Assembly (NCBI RefSeq): GCF_023822045.1
Contig: NZ_CP084712.1
Coordinates: 496,001-560,000 of the forward strand
Source of the DNA: Sphingopyxis sp. USTB-05
Lineage (GTDB): Bacteria; Pseudomonadota; Alphaproteobacteria; Sphingomonadales; Sphingomonadaceae
Direction: 5' to 3'
DNA: 64,000 nt
This document shows, one piece after another, positions 1 to 8,810 of the stretch. Numbering within the stretch: position 1 is the stretch's first letter; each line of letters opens with the position of its first letter. Position numbers and translations under genes: made by a program. Under the pieces are notes generated by a model. The model made no database searches. It had not been told where the DNA came from and worked only from the letters and a program-made list of their open reading frames with translations.

Positions 1-2
1 CT

Positions 3-526
3 TTCCCCTCGATCGTGACGTGGGTCGTGAACAATGAGGGGTGGGGGCAATATGATTCGGCGACCCTGACGCGCTTTGTGAAGGGGATCGACCCGACACG
101 GCTGGTCGACGCCAATTCGGGCTGGCTGGACGTCGCGCCGAAGGACTCCGACATGCTCGACATCCACACCTATGAGGATGTGCCGAGGACGCCGCCGCTC
201 CAGGCCGACCGTGCGGTCGTGCTCGGCGAATATGGCGGGGTCGGTTTCCCGTGCCGGGACATATCTGGAAACCGGGCAAGGGCAATTGGAGCTATCAGGT
301 CGCAGGAGACGAGAAGGAATATCTCGCGCGCTTCCGCCGCAAGATGGAGGGCGTGATCCGGCAGGCGAAGGAGAATGGACTCAGCGCCTCGGTATACACC
401 CAAACGACCGACGTGGAGGACGAGATCAACGGTCTTTTGACCTATGATCGCGCGGTGCCGAAGGCGTCGGCGGAGGCGCTGGCCAAGATCGCCGCGCCGC
501 TTTGGAACACCCCGACTCCGGACTGA
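3..526 (+). pseudogene. GH2-family glycosidase, C-terminal part, frameshifted
   Basis: This is the 3' end of a glycoside hydrolase family 2 gene whose start lies outside the window. The first frame carries the TIM-barrel signature NNEGWGQYD, with the acid/base Glu, and continues to LGEYGGVGFP, which holds the likely nucleophile Glu. At about position 250 the frame changes. The homologous sequence continues in another frame as VPGHIWKPGKGNWSY and ends at TGA 524-526. Losing one G in the run ttcccgtgcc would explain this, since restoring it gives ...GVGFPVPGHIW. It may be a real mutation or a sequence error. The exact substrate (galactoside, mannoside or glucuronide) cannot be told from this fragment. 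Its place before a TBDR and mannosidases suggests it belongs to the same glycan locus. Confidence 0.75.
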
Positions 527-696
527 CCGGAAGCGGGAGAAAGCGTGACAGCTCCTGCCGTCCCCGGAGGAGGGGATGGCGGGCCCGTTTGCCTTTGGCT
601 GCGAGTCGATATCCACGGAAAACTGCGGAAAAATGCGCATTTGTGACGGGTTTGTAACGGTTCGTCGCGCCTCGCCACCGGCTCGAAAAATTTATT

Positions 697-725
697 TTGA
701 CAAATTGTTTTTTATATTCTGATAG
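697..725 (+). promoter_or_regulatory. possible promoter of the first TonB receptor
   Basis: Most of the 295-base gap 527-821 is ordinary GC-rich sequence. It has one AT-rich patch with a perfect TTGACA (697-702), followed at 17 bases by TGATAG (720-725), a weak -10. It lies about 95 bases before the receptor start. No operator-like palindrome was seen here. Confidence 0.35.
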
Positions 726-821
726 AGGCTCAACGGGTCCGATGATCCGCTGCTCGGTGACTCCGAAGGCGCCGAATAACGAGTGGGGGCGAACAGCCCC
801 TCGAACAGGGAGGTCGATGTG

Positions 822-3800
822 ATGAAGGCAGGACAAATCCATTCAGCGAAAGCAGCGCGGCGCGATCGTTTTGTGCGCGAGCTGATGCTGAGCGCGGGCA
901 CGCTCGCGGCGCTGTGCATCGCCGGGCAGGCGCATGCGCAGGCGACGCCCGCGCCGACGCCGCAGCCGCCGGCGGACGAAACGGCAGAGGCGCCGGGCGA
1001 CGCCATCGTTGTGACCGGTTATCGCAAGTCGATCGAGCAGAGCCTCGAGCAGAAGCGCGAAGCGAACTCGCTGATCGAAGTCATCACCGCCGAGGACATC
1101 GGCAAATTCCCTGACAAGAATGTCGCCGATGCGTTGCAGCGGGTGCCCGGCGTCATCATCACCCGCGACGGCGGCGAGGGTAGCCGCGTCAGCATCCGCG
1201 GCCTTCAGTCGGACCTCACGCTGACGCTACTCAACGGCAATTTCATCGCGGGAGCCGACAGCGGCGATCCATCGCGCTCGTTCAACTATGTCCTGCTGCC
1301 GTCGAACTTCATCGCCAGCACCGAAGTCTACAAGTCGGCCGAGGCGCGGCTCGAAGAGGGCGGCGTCGGCGGCACCGTCATCCTCAACACCCGCCGTCCG
1401 TTCGATCTTCCTGCCTGGTCGGGCTTTGTCTCCGCAGAGGGTACCTATTCGGACACGACCAAGAAATTTGACCCGCAGATCGCCGGCCAGATTTCGTGGA
1501 AAGATTCCGAAGAACGGCTCGGCTTCCTGGTTGGCGTGACATATCAGGAACGCGCAAACCGCGAGCTCCGCGGCTCGACCGAAACCTGGCGTTGGTGGAG
1601 CGACCGCGACGCAAACAACGACATCATCACCCCCGCGACCGACGTCAACGGTAATCCGTTCGAGAATGACGACGCGATTTCCTATTGGCCCGGCACCGGC
1701 GTGACGGGCCAGGACGGCAAGCATTATTCGGGATATTGGGCGCCCCAGTCGGTCAATGCGGAAGTCTTTTCGCAGCAGCGCAAACGCCTTGGCATCCAGG
1801 CGACTGCGCAGATGCGTCCGATCGAAAATCTGACCGTCACCGCCAATTATTTCCGCTTCGACTATAAGAGCAACTGGCAGAGCAATGTGCTGAAGATCCC
1901 CGAATGGGGTTATGGCAATTTCTTCACCGGACCGACGTTCGACGAAAGCGGCACGATCTTCCAGTCGGCGAATTTCCAGGTGCCTGCGGCCGGGACCGGA
2001 TGCCTCGTCAATACGCCGCCGTGCACGATGGAAACGCCGCAGATCGCGGGTTCCTACAGCCGCGAAAAGCAGGTTTCGAATACGTTCGAGACCGAGGTCG
2101 CCTGGAACCAGGATAATTTCGACGCAGTGCTGAAATTCGGCAAGACGAAGGCGACCGGCGGCCCGTCGATGCGCTTCGGCGTCGCCGCCAAGCCGCGCCT
2201 GACCGTCACGGGTCAGGAGCAGAACGGCAACTTCCTGAGCTCGTGGGATTTCACCGGCGGCAATCTCAACATGGAATTCTCGCCCGAGCTTCAGGAGAAT
2301 ATCAAGAACGGGATCGCCCAGATCGACGTCGGTTCGACCGGCTCGGGTTTCACCAACAGCGCGATCGCGCAGCGCTATGCGCAGCTCGATCTCGTCCGCC
2401 GTTTCGACAGCGTTTTGAGCGCGTTCCGCGTCGGCGGCAAATGGCGCGAAATGAGCATCCACCGAGAAACCGGCCGCAACGAATGGTATGCCGATCCGGC
2501 GACCAAGCGCCGCTATCAGGACACGCCCGCTGGCGCGGTCGCTCGGCCCGAATATTTCTATGACCAGCCGATCGGCAACATCGCCGGCGGGTTCAACGCA
2601 AATCTGTTCCCCGGCATCAATTTCAGCAACTATCTGGACTATATCAACGACACCTACGGCCCGTCGGTGCGCGTGCCCGAGCCGAACAACACCTATGACC
2701 TGAAGGAAAAGGTGTTCGCGGGTTATGTGCAGGCCGACTTCGAGGCTGGTCCGCTGCGCGGCAACATCGGCCTCCGCGTCGCACATACCAAGCAATCGGG
2801 TCTGACGTCGGACCGCCTCCAGTTCCTCAACGATTATTGCGTCGATGGTCCGGGCGGACCGTTCGATCCGAATGTGCCGGTCGGCGCCGACGGCAACTGT
2901 CAGGTGCGGCCGCTCGACGAGCGCGAGGTGATCGTGAACACGCAGGTCGACCAGTCGAAAAGCTACACCGACTGGCTGCCCAGCCTGAACGTCGTCTATG
3001 AAGTCACGCCCGACATCGTCGTTCGCGGCGCCGTCGCCAAGGTCATCGCGCGTCCGTCGTTCAACGATCTCGGATCACAGCGTTCGCTGACCTATCGTTC
3101 GGCGGAATATGCCTTCGACCGCGGCCAGTTCGGCGAGTTCGAAGGCTGGTCGGGCAGCGGCGGCAACGCCGACCTCCAGCCCTTCTCGGCCTGGCAATAT
3201 GACATTGGCGTCGAATGGTATTTCAAGCGCGGCTCGGTGTTCGGCGTCGGCTTATTCCGCAAGGACGTGTCGGACTTCGTCGTACCGCTCGTGCTCGACG
3301 TGACGCGCGAAGTGAATGGGGAACAGGTGCTGATCCAGCCCTATTCGACCGTCGCCAACGGCTCGAACGCCAAATCGCAGGGCGTCGAAGTCTACGCCCA
3401 GCACACGTTCGACTTCGGTCTCGGCGCGCAGGTGAACTTCACCTATAACGACACTTCGGTCGCCGACATCACGCTCGACGGACAGACGGTCGGCAAGTCG
3501 GCGCTCGTCGGCAGTGCAAAGACGCAGGTCAACGCGTCGGTCTTCTATGAAACCGACAAGTTCCTGGTGCGCGCGTCGTACAACCGCCGCGGCGAAGTCG
3601 TCGAAGGACTCTCTTCGGGCCTCAACATCTACACCGACCCCTATGAACAGGTCGACATCAACGCTTCGTACGAGCTGATGGACGGGCTGATGCTCACCGC
3701 TTCGGTCATCAACCTGACCAAGTCGGAAGAACGCCAGCATCTTGGGAACGACACCAAGGACCGTTTCGTCCGCAGCAATTATTTCGGGCGCCGCGCTTAC

Positions 3801-3824
3801 GTCGGCATTTCGTACAAGTTCTGA
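822..3824 (+). CDS. TonB-dependent receptor (Caulobacter-type), glycan locus
   Basis: This is an outer-membrane receptor of about 1000 residues for energy-dependent uptake of large ligands. An in-frame GTG exists at 783, but ATG 822 is preceded by GGGAGGT at good spacing and begins a better signal peptide (hydrophobic LMLSAGTLAALCIAG, ending AHAQA). A TonB-box-like DAIVVTGYR follows, then the plug domain typical of the Caulobacter/sphingomonad subfamily (EVITAEDIGKFPDKNVADAL, ALQRVPGVIITR). A long beta-barrel ends in the aromatic YVGISYKF. A hairpin terminator follows, and GH43, GH92 and GH125 genes lie downstream on the same strand. That context suggests mannose-containing oligosaccharides as cargo. 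The cargo is inferred; the family is clear. Confidence 0.93.
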   Translation: MKAGQIHSAKAARRDRFVRELMLSAGTLAALCIAGQAHAQATPAPTPQPPADETAEAPGDAIVVTGYRKSIEQSLEQKREANSLIEVITAEDIGKFPDKNVADALQRVPGVIITRDGGEGSRVSIRGLQSDLTLTLLNGNFIAGADSGDPSRSFNYVLLPSNFIASTEVYKSAEARLEEGGVGGTVILNTRRPFDLPAWSGFVSAEGTYSDTTKKFDPQIAGQISWKDSEERLGFLVGVTYQERANRELRGSTETWRWWSDRDANNDIITPATDVNGNPFENDDAISYWPGTGVTGQDGKHYSGYWAPQSVNAEVFSQQRKRLGIQATAQMRPIENLTVTANYFRFDYKSNWQSNVLKIPEWGYGNFFTGPTFDESGTIFQSANFQVPAAGTGCLVNTPPCTMETPQIAGSYSREKQVSNTFETEVAWNQDNFDAVLKFGKTKATGGPSMRFGVAAKPRLTVTGQEQNGNFLSSWDFTGGNLNMEFSPELQENIKNGIAQIDVGSTGSGFTNSAIAQRYAQLDLVRRFDSVLSAFRVGGKWREMSIHRETGRNEWYADPATKRRYQDTPAGAVARPEYFYDQPIGNIAGGFNANLFPGINFSNYLDYINDTYGPSVRVPEPNNTYDLKEKVFAGYVQADFEAGPLRGNIGLRVAHTKQSGLTSDRLQFLNDYCVDGPGGPFDPNVPVGADGNCQVRPLDEREVIVNTQVDQSKSYTDWLPSLNVVYEVTPDIVVRGAVAKVIARPSFNDLGSQRSLTYRSAEYAFDRGQFGEFEGWSGSGGNADLQPFSAWQYDIGVEWYFKRGSVFGVGLFRKDVSDFVVPLVLDVTREVNGEQVLIQPYSTVANGSNAKSQGVEVYAQHTFDFGLGAQVNFTYNDTSVADITLDGQTVGKSALVGSAKTQVNASVFYETDKFLVRASYNRRGEVVEGLSSGLNIYTDPYEQVDINASYELMDGLMLTASVINLTKSEERQHLGNDTKDRFVRSNYFGRRAYVGISYKF

Positions 3825-3852
3825 TGGGGCCCATACCCCAGCTCTCCCACTT

Positions 3853-3876
3853 GGGTGGCTCCGCAAGGAGCCACCC
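3853..3876 (+). terminator. hairpin terminator after TonB receptor
   Basis: A perfect 10-bp stem (GGGTGGCTCC / GGAGCCACCC) with a GCAA tetraloop is followed by a short pyrimidine-rich run (acctcttt). It lies 28 bases after the receptor stop and 60 bases before the GH43 start. It probably lowers rather than abolishes read-through into the glycosidase operon. Confidence 0.65.
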
Positions 3877-3936
3877 ACCTCTTTCCGGGCGAGCGGGTAA
3901 GATTATGATGATCGACGAAACGGGGAGCGGCGCAGG

Positions 3937-5010
3937 GTGCGTGTCTGGTTGAAATCGCTGGTTTTCGGTACGGCACTGCTGACGGGCGGAATGGCCGCGG
4001 CAGAAAATCCGATCGTCCCCGGCTGGTACGCCGATCCCGAAATTCGCGTCTTCGGCGACCGTTACTGGATATATCCGACCTATTCGGATCATGGCGAGAC
4101 GCCTGACGTCTCGCACCATTTCAATGAGCAGCAGAAAAAGCTGCGCAAGCAGAAGACGGTCCGGCCATCCTATCATTTCCAGACCTTCTTCAACGTCTTT
4201 TCATCGCCCGACCTGGTCCACTGGACGAAGCACAGCCACGCGCTCGACGTCGAGAATGTCGCATGGGCCGCTTATGCCGTGTGGGCGCCATCGGCGATCG
4301 AGAAGGACGGCAAATATTATCTCTTCTTCGGCGCGAACGACATCCAGTCGGACGACCAGCGTGGCGGTATCGGCGTCGCGGTCAGCGACCGCCCCGAAGG
4401 GCCGTTCAAGGATGCGATCGGCAAGCCGCTGGTGGACGCCTTCCACAATGGCGCGCAGCCGATCGACCAGTTCGTCTACCGCGACGACGATGGGCAGCAT
4501 TACCTCTATTATGGCGGCTGGAAGCATTGCAACGTCGTCCGGCTGGGCGACGACCTCACGTCGATCAAGCCGTTTGCCGACGGCACGACCTATAAGGAAA
4601 TCACGCCCCCCGGCTATGTCGAGGGATCGTTCATGGTGAAGCGGAAGGGCGTCTATTATCTGATGTGGTCGGAGGGCGGCTGGACCGGCCCCGACTATTC
4701 GGTTGCCTATGCGATGGGCCCGTCTCCCACCGGCCCGTTCAAGCCGATGGGCAAGATTCTGGAACAGGATTTCAAGATCGCGCGCGGCGCGGGGCATCAT
4801 TCGGTGGTCAATGTGCCCGGCACCGACGACTGGTACATTGCTTACCACCGCCGCCCGCTCGATCAGACGAGCGGCGAGCGCCGTCAGCTCGCGATCGACC
4901 GCATGACCTTCAACGCCGACGGCACGATCGCGCCGGTGATAATGACGAACAAGGGCGTCGCAGCGCGCCCGCTGCCGACACGAACGGCAAACAGGGGAGA
5001 GACCAAGTGA
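3937..5010 (+). CDS. GH43-family glycoside hydrolase, secreted
   Basis: A five-bladed beta-propeller glycosidase of 357 residues. The GTG start has GGGGAG upstream. Residues 1-22 form a signal peptide ending GMAAAE, so it should be periplasmic. The GH43 catalytic features are visible: the base Asp33 in YADPEIRV, the blade motif VWAPSAIEKDGKYYLFF, and the acid Glu229 in VEGSFMVKRKG. The family usually cleaves arabinosides, xylosides or galactosides. Here the surrounding alpha-mannosidases suggest it removes a side sugar that blocks them, but the specificity cannot be read from sequence. The stop overlaps the next start (GTGA at 5007-5010), so translation is coupled to the first GH92 gene. Confidence 0.85.
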   Translation: MRVWLKSLVFGTALLTGGMAAAENPIVPGWYADPEIRVFGDRYWIYPTYSDHGETPDVSHHFNEQQKKLRKQKTVRPSYHFQTFFNVFSSPDLVHWTKHSHALDVENVAWAAYAVWAPSAIEKDGKYYLFFGANDIQSDDQRGGIGVAVSDRPEGPFKDAIGKPLVDAFHNGAQPIDQFVYRDDDGQHYLYYGGWKHCNVVRLGDDLTSIKPFADGTTYKEITPPGYVEGSFMVKRKGVYYLMWSEGGWTGPDYSVAYAMGPSPTGPFKPMGKILEQDFKIARGAGHHSVVNVPGTDDWYIAYHRRPLDQTSGERRQLAIDRMTFNADGTIAPVIMTNKGVAARPLPTRTANRGETK

Positions 5011-7349
5011 AGACGATCCGCAAGATGATGCTGAGCGCCGCCGCAAGCGCGCTCGTGCTGAGCAGCATGGGTACGCCCGTCGCCCTCGCGCAATCGGGCG
5101 CGAACCAGACCGCGCTGGTCGATTACGTCAACCCGCTGATGGGCACCGATTCCAGCTATCGCCTGTCATACGGCAACACCTATCCCGCGGTTGCCGTGCC
5201 GTTCGGCATGAATAGCTGGACCCCCGTGACGGGCGAGCCCGGCAGCGGCTGGGGCTATACCTATGACGGCGAAAAGATCAGCGGCATCAAGCAGACGCAC
5301 CAGCCGAGCCCGTGGATGAACGATTATGCCGCCTTCGCACTGATGGCGGAAACCGGCCCGGTAAAGGTCAAGCAGCAGGAGCGCGGCAGCTGGTTCAGCC
5401 ACAAGGCGGAGGTCGCGCGCCCCTATTCGTACAAAGTCTATCTCGCCGACTATGACGTGACCGCGGAGGTCGCGCCAACCGAGCGCGCCGCGCAGTTCCG
5501 CTTCACCTTCCCCGAAAGCAATGACGCGCATATTTTGCTCGATGGTCTCGCGGGCGGATCGATGGTCAAGGTCGACGTCAAGAACCGCCGCATCACCGGC
5601 TATGTCCGCAACAACAACGGCGGCGTACCTGACAATTTCCACAATTATTTCGTCGCCGAATTCGACCGCGACTTCACGCTCGCGCGCACCTGGGCGGGCG
5701 AGAACGCGCCGACGAACGAGCTGGCGCGCGAGGGCGATCATGTCGGCGCGGTGCTGAGCTTCAAGACCAAGAAGGGTGACAAGGTCCATGTCCGTGTCGC
5801 CTCGTCGTTCATCAGCCCCGAACAGGCGCTGCTGAACCTGCGCAGCGAAATCGGCACCGACAGCTTCGACACGACACAGGCAAAGGCGAAGGCGGCGTGG
5901 GAGAAGGAATTGTCGCGCATCCGCGTGACCGATCCCGACCCCGAGAAGGTTCGCACCTTCTATTCGTCGCTCTACCGGATGCTGCAATTCCCGCGCGTCT
6001 TTTACGAAAAGGACGCGAACGGAAAGATCGTTCATTACAGTCCGTACGACGGCAAGGTGCACGACGGCTACATGTTCACCGACAACGGATTTTGGGACAC
6101 GTGGCGCGCGGTCTTTCCCTTCTTCGCGCTCATGTATCCCGAACTCGACAGCCAGATCATGCAGGGGCTGGTCAACACCTACAAGGAAGGCGGCTGGCTG
6201 CCCGAATGGGCGAGCCCCGGCTATCGCAATGTGATGATCGGGTCGAACTCGGCGAACCTGATCGCCGACGCCTATTTCAACGGCGTGCGCGGCTTCGACG
6301 TCGAGACGCTCTATGAAGCGATGATCAAGAATGCGACGACGAGCGAGGGCCGCCCGAAGGACAAGGCGGGCAAGGTCATCGCCGCGGTCGGACGCGAGGG
6401 CGCCGAATATTACAACCGTCTCGGCTATGTCCCCTATGACGTCGGGATCAACGAAAATGCCGCGCGCACGCTCGAATATGCGACCGCCGATTTCTCGATC
6501 GCGCAGCTCGCCAAGCTGCTCGGCAAGGATGCCGATGCAAAGAAATATACCGAGCGCGCGCTCAACTACCGCAAACTCTATGACAATCAGAGCGGCTGGA
6601 TCCGCGGCCGCAATCAGGACGGGTCGTGGTCGACGCCGTTCAACCCCTACAAATGGGGAGACGCCTTCACCGAGGGTAACGCGCTCCATTATAGCTGGGC
6701 GGTGATGCAGGATGTCCAGGGGCTGATGACCCTGATGGGCGGGCGCGAGAAGTTCGTCGAGCGGCTCGACGCGATCTTCACCACCCCGCCGATCTTCGAC
6801 GAAAGCTATTATGGGCAGGTGATCCACGAGATCCGCGAAATGCAGATCGTCGACATGGGCCAATATGCCCATGGCAACCAGCCGATCCAGCACATGCCCT
6901 ATCTCTATAATTGGGCAGGTGCGCCGTGGAAGACGCAGCATCATGTGCGCGACATCATGGCGAAACTTTATTCGTCGGCGCCCGACGGCTATCCGGGCGA
7001 CGAAGATAACGGCCAGACTTCGGCCTGGTATGTCTTTTCCGCCTTGGGCTTCTACCCGGTCGCGTCGGCGACGGGCGAATATGCGATCGGCAGCCCGCTG
7101 TTCCAGAAGGCGGTGCTGACGATGCCGAACGGCAAGACGCTGACGATCAATGCCGCGAACAACAGCAATACGAACGTCTATCTCCAGTCGGTCGCGCTCG
7201 GCGGGAAGGCGCAGAGCAAGACCTATTTCACCCACGGCGCTTTGTCGCAAGGAGGGACGGTCGACTTCGTGATGGGCGCCAAGCCGAACAAGCAATGGGG
7301 CAGCGCCCCCGCCGATGCGCCCTTCTCGATCAGCGCAGGTGGAAAATAG
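5007..7349 (+). CDS. GH92 alpha-mannosidase (paralogue 1)
   Basis: An exo-acting, calcium-dependent alpha-mannosidase of 780 residues. The open frame extends further upstream, but GTG 5007 overlaps the GH43 stop, has AGGGGAGA before it, and begins a signal peptide (VKTIRKMMLSAAASALVLSS ... ALAQS). GH92 hallmarks are VNPLMGTDS, NTYPAVAVPFGM, DNGFWDTWRAVFP, GNQPIQHMPYLYNW and the C-terminal GDEDNGQTSAWYVFSALGFYP with the catalytic-base Asp. It lacks the GFSHTHxSG motif of the other two paralogues and has GIKQTHQPSP instead. That pocket difference suggests another linkage or leaving-group preference. Periplasmic location is inferred from the signal peptide. Confidence 0.93.
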   Translation: MKTIRKMMLSAAASALVLSSMGTPVALAQSGANQTALVDYVNPLMGTDSSYRLSYGNTYPAVAVPFGMNSWTPVTGEPGSGWGYTYDGEKISGIKQTHQPSPWMNDYAAFALMAETGPVKVKQQERGSWFSHKAEVARPYSYKVYLADYDVTAEVAPTERAAQFRFTFPESNDAHILLDGLAGGSMVKVDVKNRRITGYVRNNNGGVPDNFHNYFVAEFDRDFTLARTWAGENAPTNELAREGDHVGAVLSFKTKKGDKVHVRVASSFISPEQALLNLRSEIGTDSFDTTQAKAKAAWEKELSRIRVTDPDPEKVRTFYSSLYRMLQFPRVFYEKDANGKIVHYSPYDGKVHDGYMFTDNGFWDTWRAVFPFFALMYPELDSQIMQGLVNTYKEGGWLPEWASPGYRNVMIGSNSANLIADAYFNGVRGFDVETLYEAMIKNATTSEGRPKDKAGKVIAAVGREGAEYYNRLGYVPYDVGINENAARTLEYATADFSIAQLAKLLGKDADAKKYTERALNYRKLYDNQSGWIRGRNQDGSWSTPFNPYKWGDAFTEGNALHYSWAVMQDVQGLMTLMGGREKFVERLDAIFTTPPIFDESYYGQVIHEIREMQIVDMGQYAHGNQPIQHMPYLYNWAGAPWKTQHHVRDIMAKLYSSAPDGYPGDEDNGQTSAWYVFSALGFYPVASATGEYAIGSPLFQKAVLTMPNGKTLTINAANNSNTNVYLQSVALGGKAQSKTYFTHGALSQGGTVDFVMGAKPNKQWGSAPADAPFSISAGGK

Positions 7350-7350
7350 G

Positions 7351-8796
7351 ATGACCATGACCCCAAACCGCCGCGAGATCATGGCCGGCGCCGGCGCGCT
7401 CGCGCTGGCGGCCGCAATGCCCGCCGCAGCACGCGCCGCTGCTGGCGGCTTCGTCAGCAAGCGCCCCGCGCCCGCGCAGCGTGCTTTTACCAGCCCCGCG
7501 ATCGAGGCCGAGATCGCGCGCGTAAAGGCGAAGATCGCCGACCCCGAACTCGCCTGGCTGTTCGAGAATTGTTACCCGAACACGCTCGACACGACGGTGC
7601 AGACGGGCATCCTCGATGGCCGTCCCGATACCTTCGTCATCACCGGCGATATCGAGGCGATGTGGCTGCGCGACAGCTCGGCGCAGGTGCAGCCCTATAT
7701 CCACCTCGTCGCCAAGGACGCGAAGCTGAAGCGCCTGTTCCAGGGGCTGATCCAGCGGCAGGCACGCTGCATCCTGATCGACCCCTATGCCAATGCGTTC
7801 GACAAGGATCCGACCGCGCCGTCGAAACTCGAATGGTCGCAGACAGACAAGACCGAGATGAAGCCCGGCGTCGCCGAGCGGAAATGGGAAATCGACTCGC
7901 TCTGCTACGCGATGCGGCTGTCCCACGAATATTGGACGCGAACCAAGGACAAGGCGCCGTTCGACGACATATGGTCGCGCGCGATGAAGCTCGCGGTGGC
8001 GACCTTCCGCGAACAGCAGCGCAAGGACGGCCCCGGGCCATACAGTTTCCAGCGCCCCGCGCTCCAGCCGACCGACAGCCTGATGCTCGGCGGTTATGGC
8101 GCGCCGACGAAGAAGGTTGGGCTGATCCACTCGATGTTTCGCCCGTCGGACGATGCCTGCCTCTATCCCTTCCTGATCCCGTCGAACCTGTTCGCGGTAT
8201 CGGTGCTGCGCAAGATTGCCGCCGTCCACCGCGAAGCGCGCGGCGACAATGCGGCGGCCACCGACGCCGAGGCCCTCGCCGCCGAGGTCGAGGCCGCGCT
8301 GAAAGCGCATGCGCTGATCGACGACGGCAAGGGCGGTCAGGTCTGGGCCTATGAAATCGACGGCTTCGGCAATTATGTCTTCATGGACGACGCCAATGTG
8401 CCGAGCCTGTCGGGCCTGCCGCTGATCGACGTCGTCGACAAAAACGACCCGATCTTCCTGCGCACCGCGGCGCTCGCCTGGTCCGACCGCAACCCCTATT
8501 TCTTCAAGGGCACCGCGGCCGAGGGGATCGGCGGGCCGCACATCGGTCTCGACATGATCTGGCCGATGTCGATCATCACCCGCGCGATGAACGCCGACGA
8601 CGATGCGACGATCCTGCAATGCCTGCGCTGGCTGAAGACGACGCACGGCGGCACCGGCTTCATGCACGAAAGCTTTCACAAGGATGACCCCAAAAACTTC
8701 ACGCGCAGTTGGTTCGCGTGGGCCAACGCGCTGTTCGGCCAGTTGATCGTCGAGGTCGCCGACAAGCGTCCCGCGCTGCTGGCGCGGCCGCTGTGA
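7351..8796 (+). CDS. GH125 exo-alpha-1,6-mannosidase, Tat-exported
   Basis: A protein of 481 residues. ATG 7351 lies one base after the GH92 stop; an ATG at 7357 is an alternative. The N-terminus RREIMAGAGALALAAAMPA looks like a twin-arginine signal, so export of the folded protein is likely. The family signature ITGDIEAMWLRDSSAQ occurs around residue 90, followed by KWEIDSLCYAMRL, YVFMDDANVPSLSGLP and GGTGFMHESFHKDDP, all typical of GH125 enzymes. These remove non-reducing alpha-1,6-mannose, a step that complements the alpha-1,2/1,3 activities of GH92 enzymes. Its position between two GH92 genes supports stepwise dismantling of a branched alpha-mannan or high-mannose glycan. Confidence 0.9.
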   Translation: MTMTPNRREIMAGAGALALAAAMPAAARAAAGGFVSKRPAPAQRAFTSPAIEAEIARVKAKIADPELAWLFENCYPNTLDTTVQTGILDGRPDTFVITGDIEAMWLRDSSAQVQPYIHLVAKDAKLKRLFQGLIQRQARCILIDPYANAFDKDPTAPSKLEWSQTDKTEMKPGVAERKWEIDSLCYAMRLSHEYWTRTKDKAPFDDIWSRAMKLAVATFREQQRKDGPGPYSFQRPALQPTDSLMLGGYGAPTKKVGLIHSMFRPSDDACLYPFLIPSNLFAVSVLRKIAAVHREARGDNAAATDAEALAAEVEAALKAHALIDDGKGGQVWAYEIDGFGNYVFMDDANVPSLSGLPLIDVVDKNDPIFLRTAALAWSDRNPYFFKGTAAEGIGGPHIGLDMIWPMSIITRAMNADDDATILQCLRWLKTTHGGTGFMHESFHKDDPKNFTRSWFAWANALFGQLIVEVADKRPALLARPL

Positions 8797-8810
8797 GCGG
8801 GGAGGGGGCA

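Noticed and set aside
1227..2795. 522-codon open frame on the minus strand
   Set aside because: It is antisense to a clear TonB receptor; high GC keeps the opposite frame open. It has no motif, ribosome site or family resemblance.
5166..7460. 764-codon open frame on the minus strand
   Set aside because: Antisense shadow of the first GH92 gene, rich in Arg/Ala/Val as expected from GC-rich antisense.
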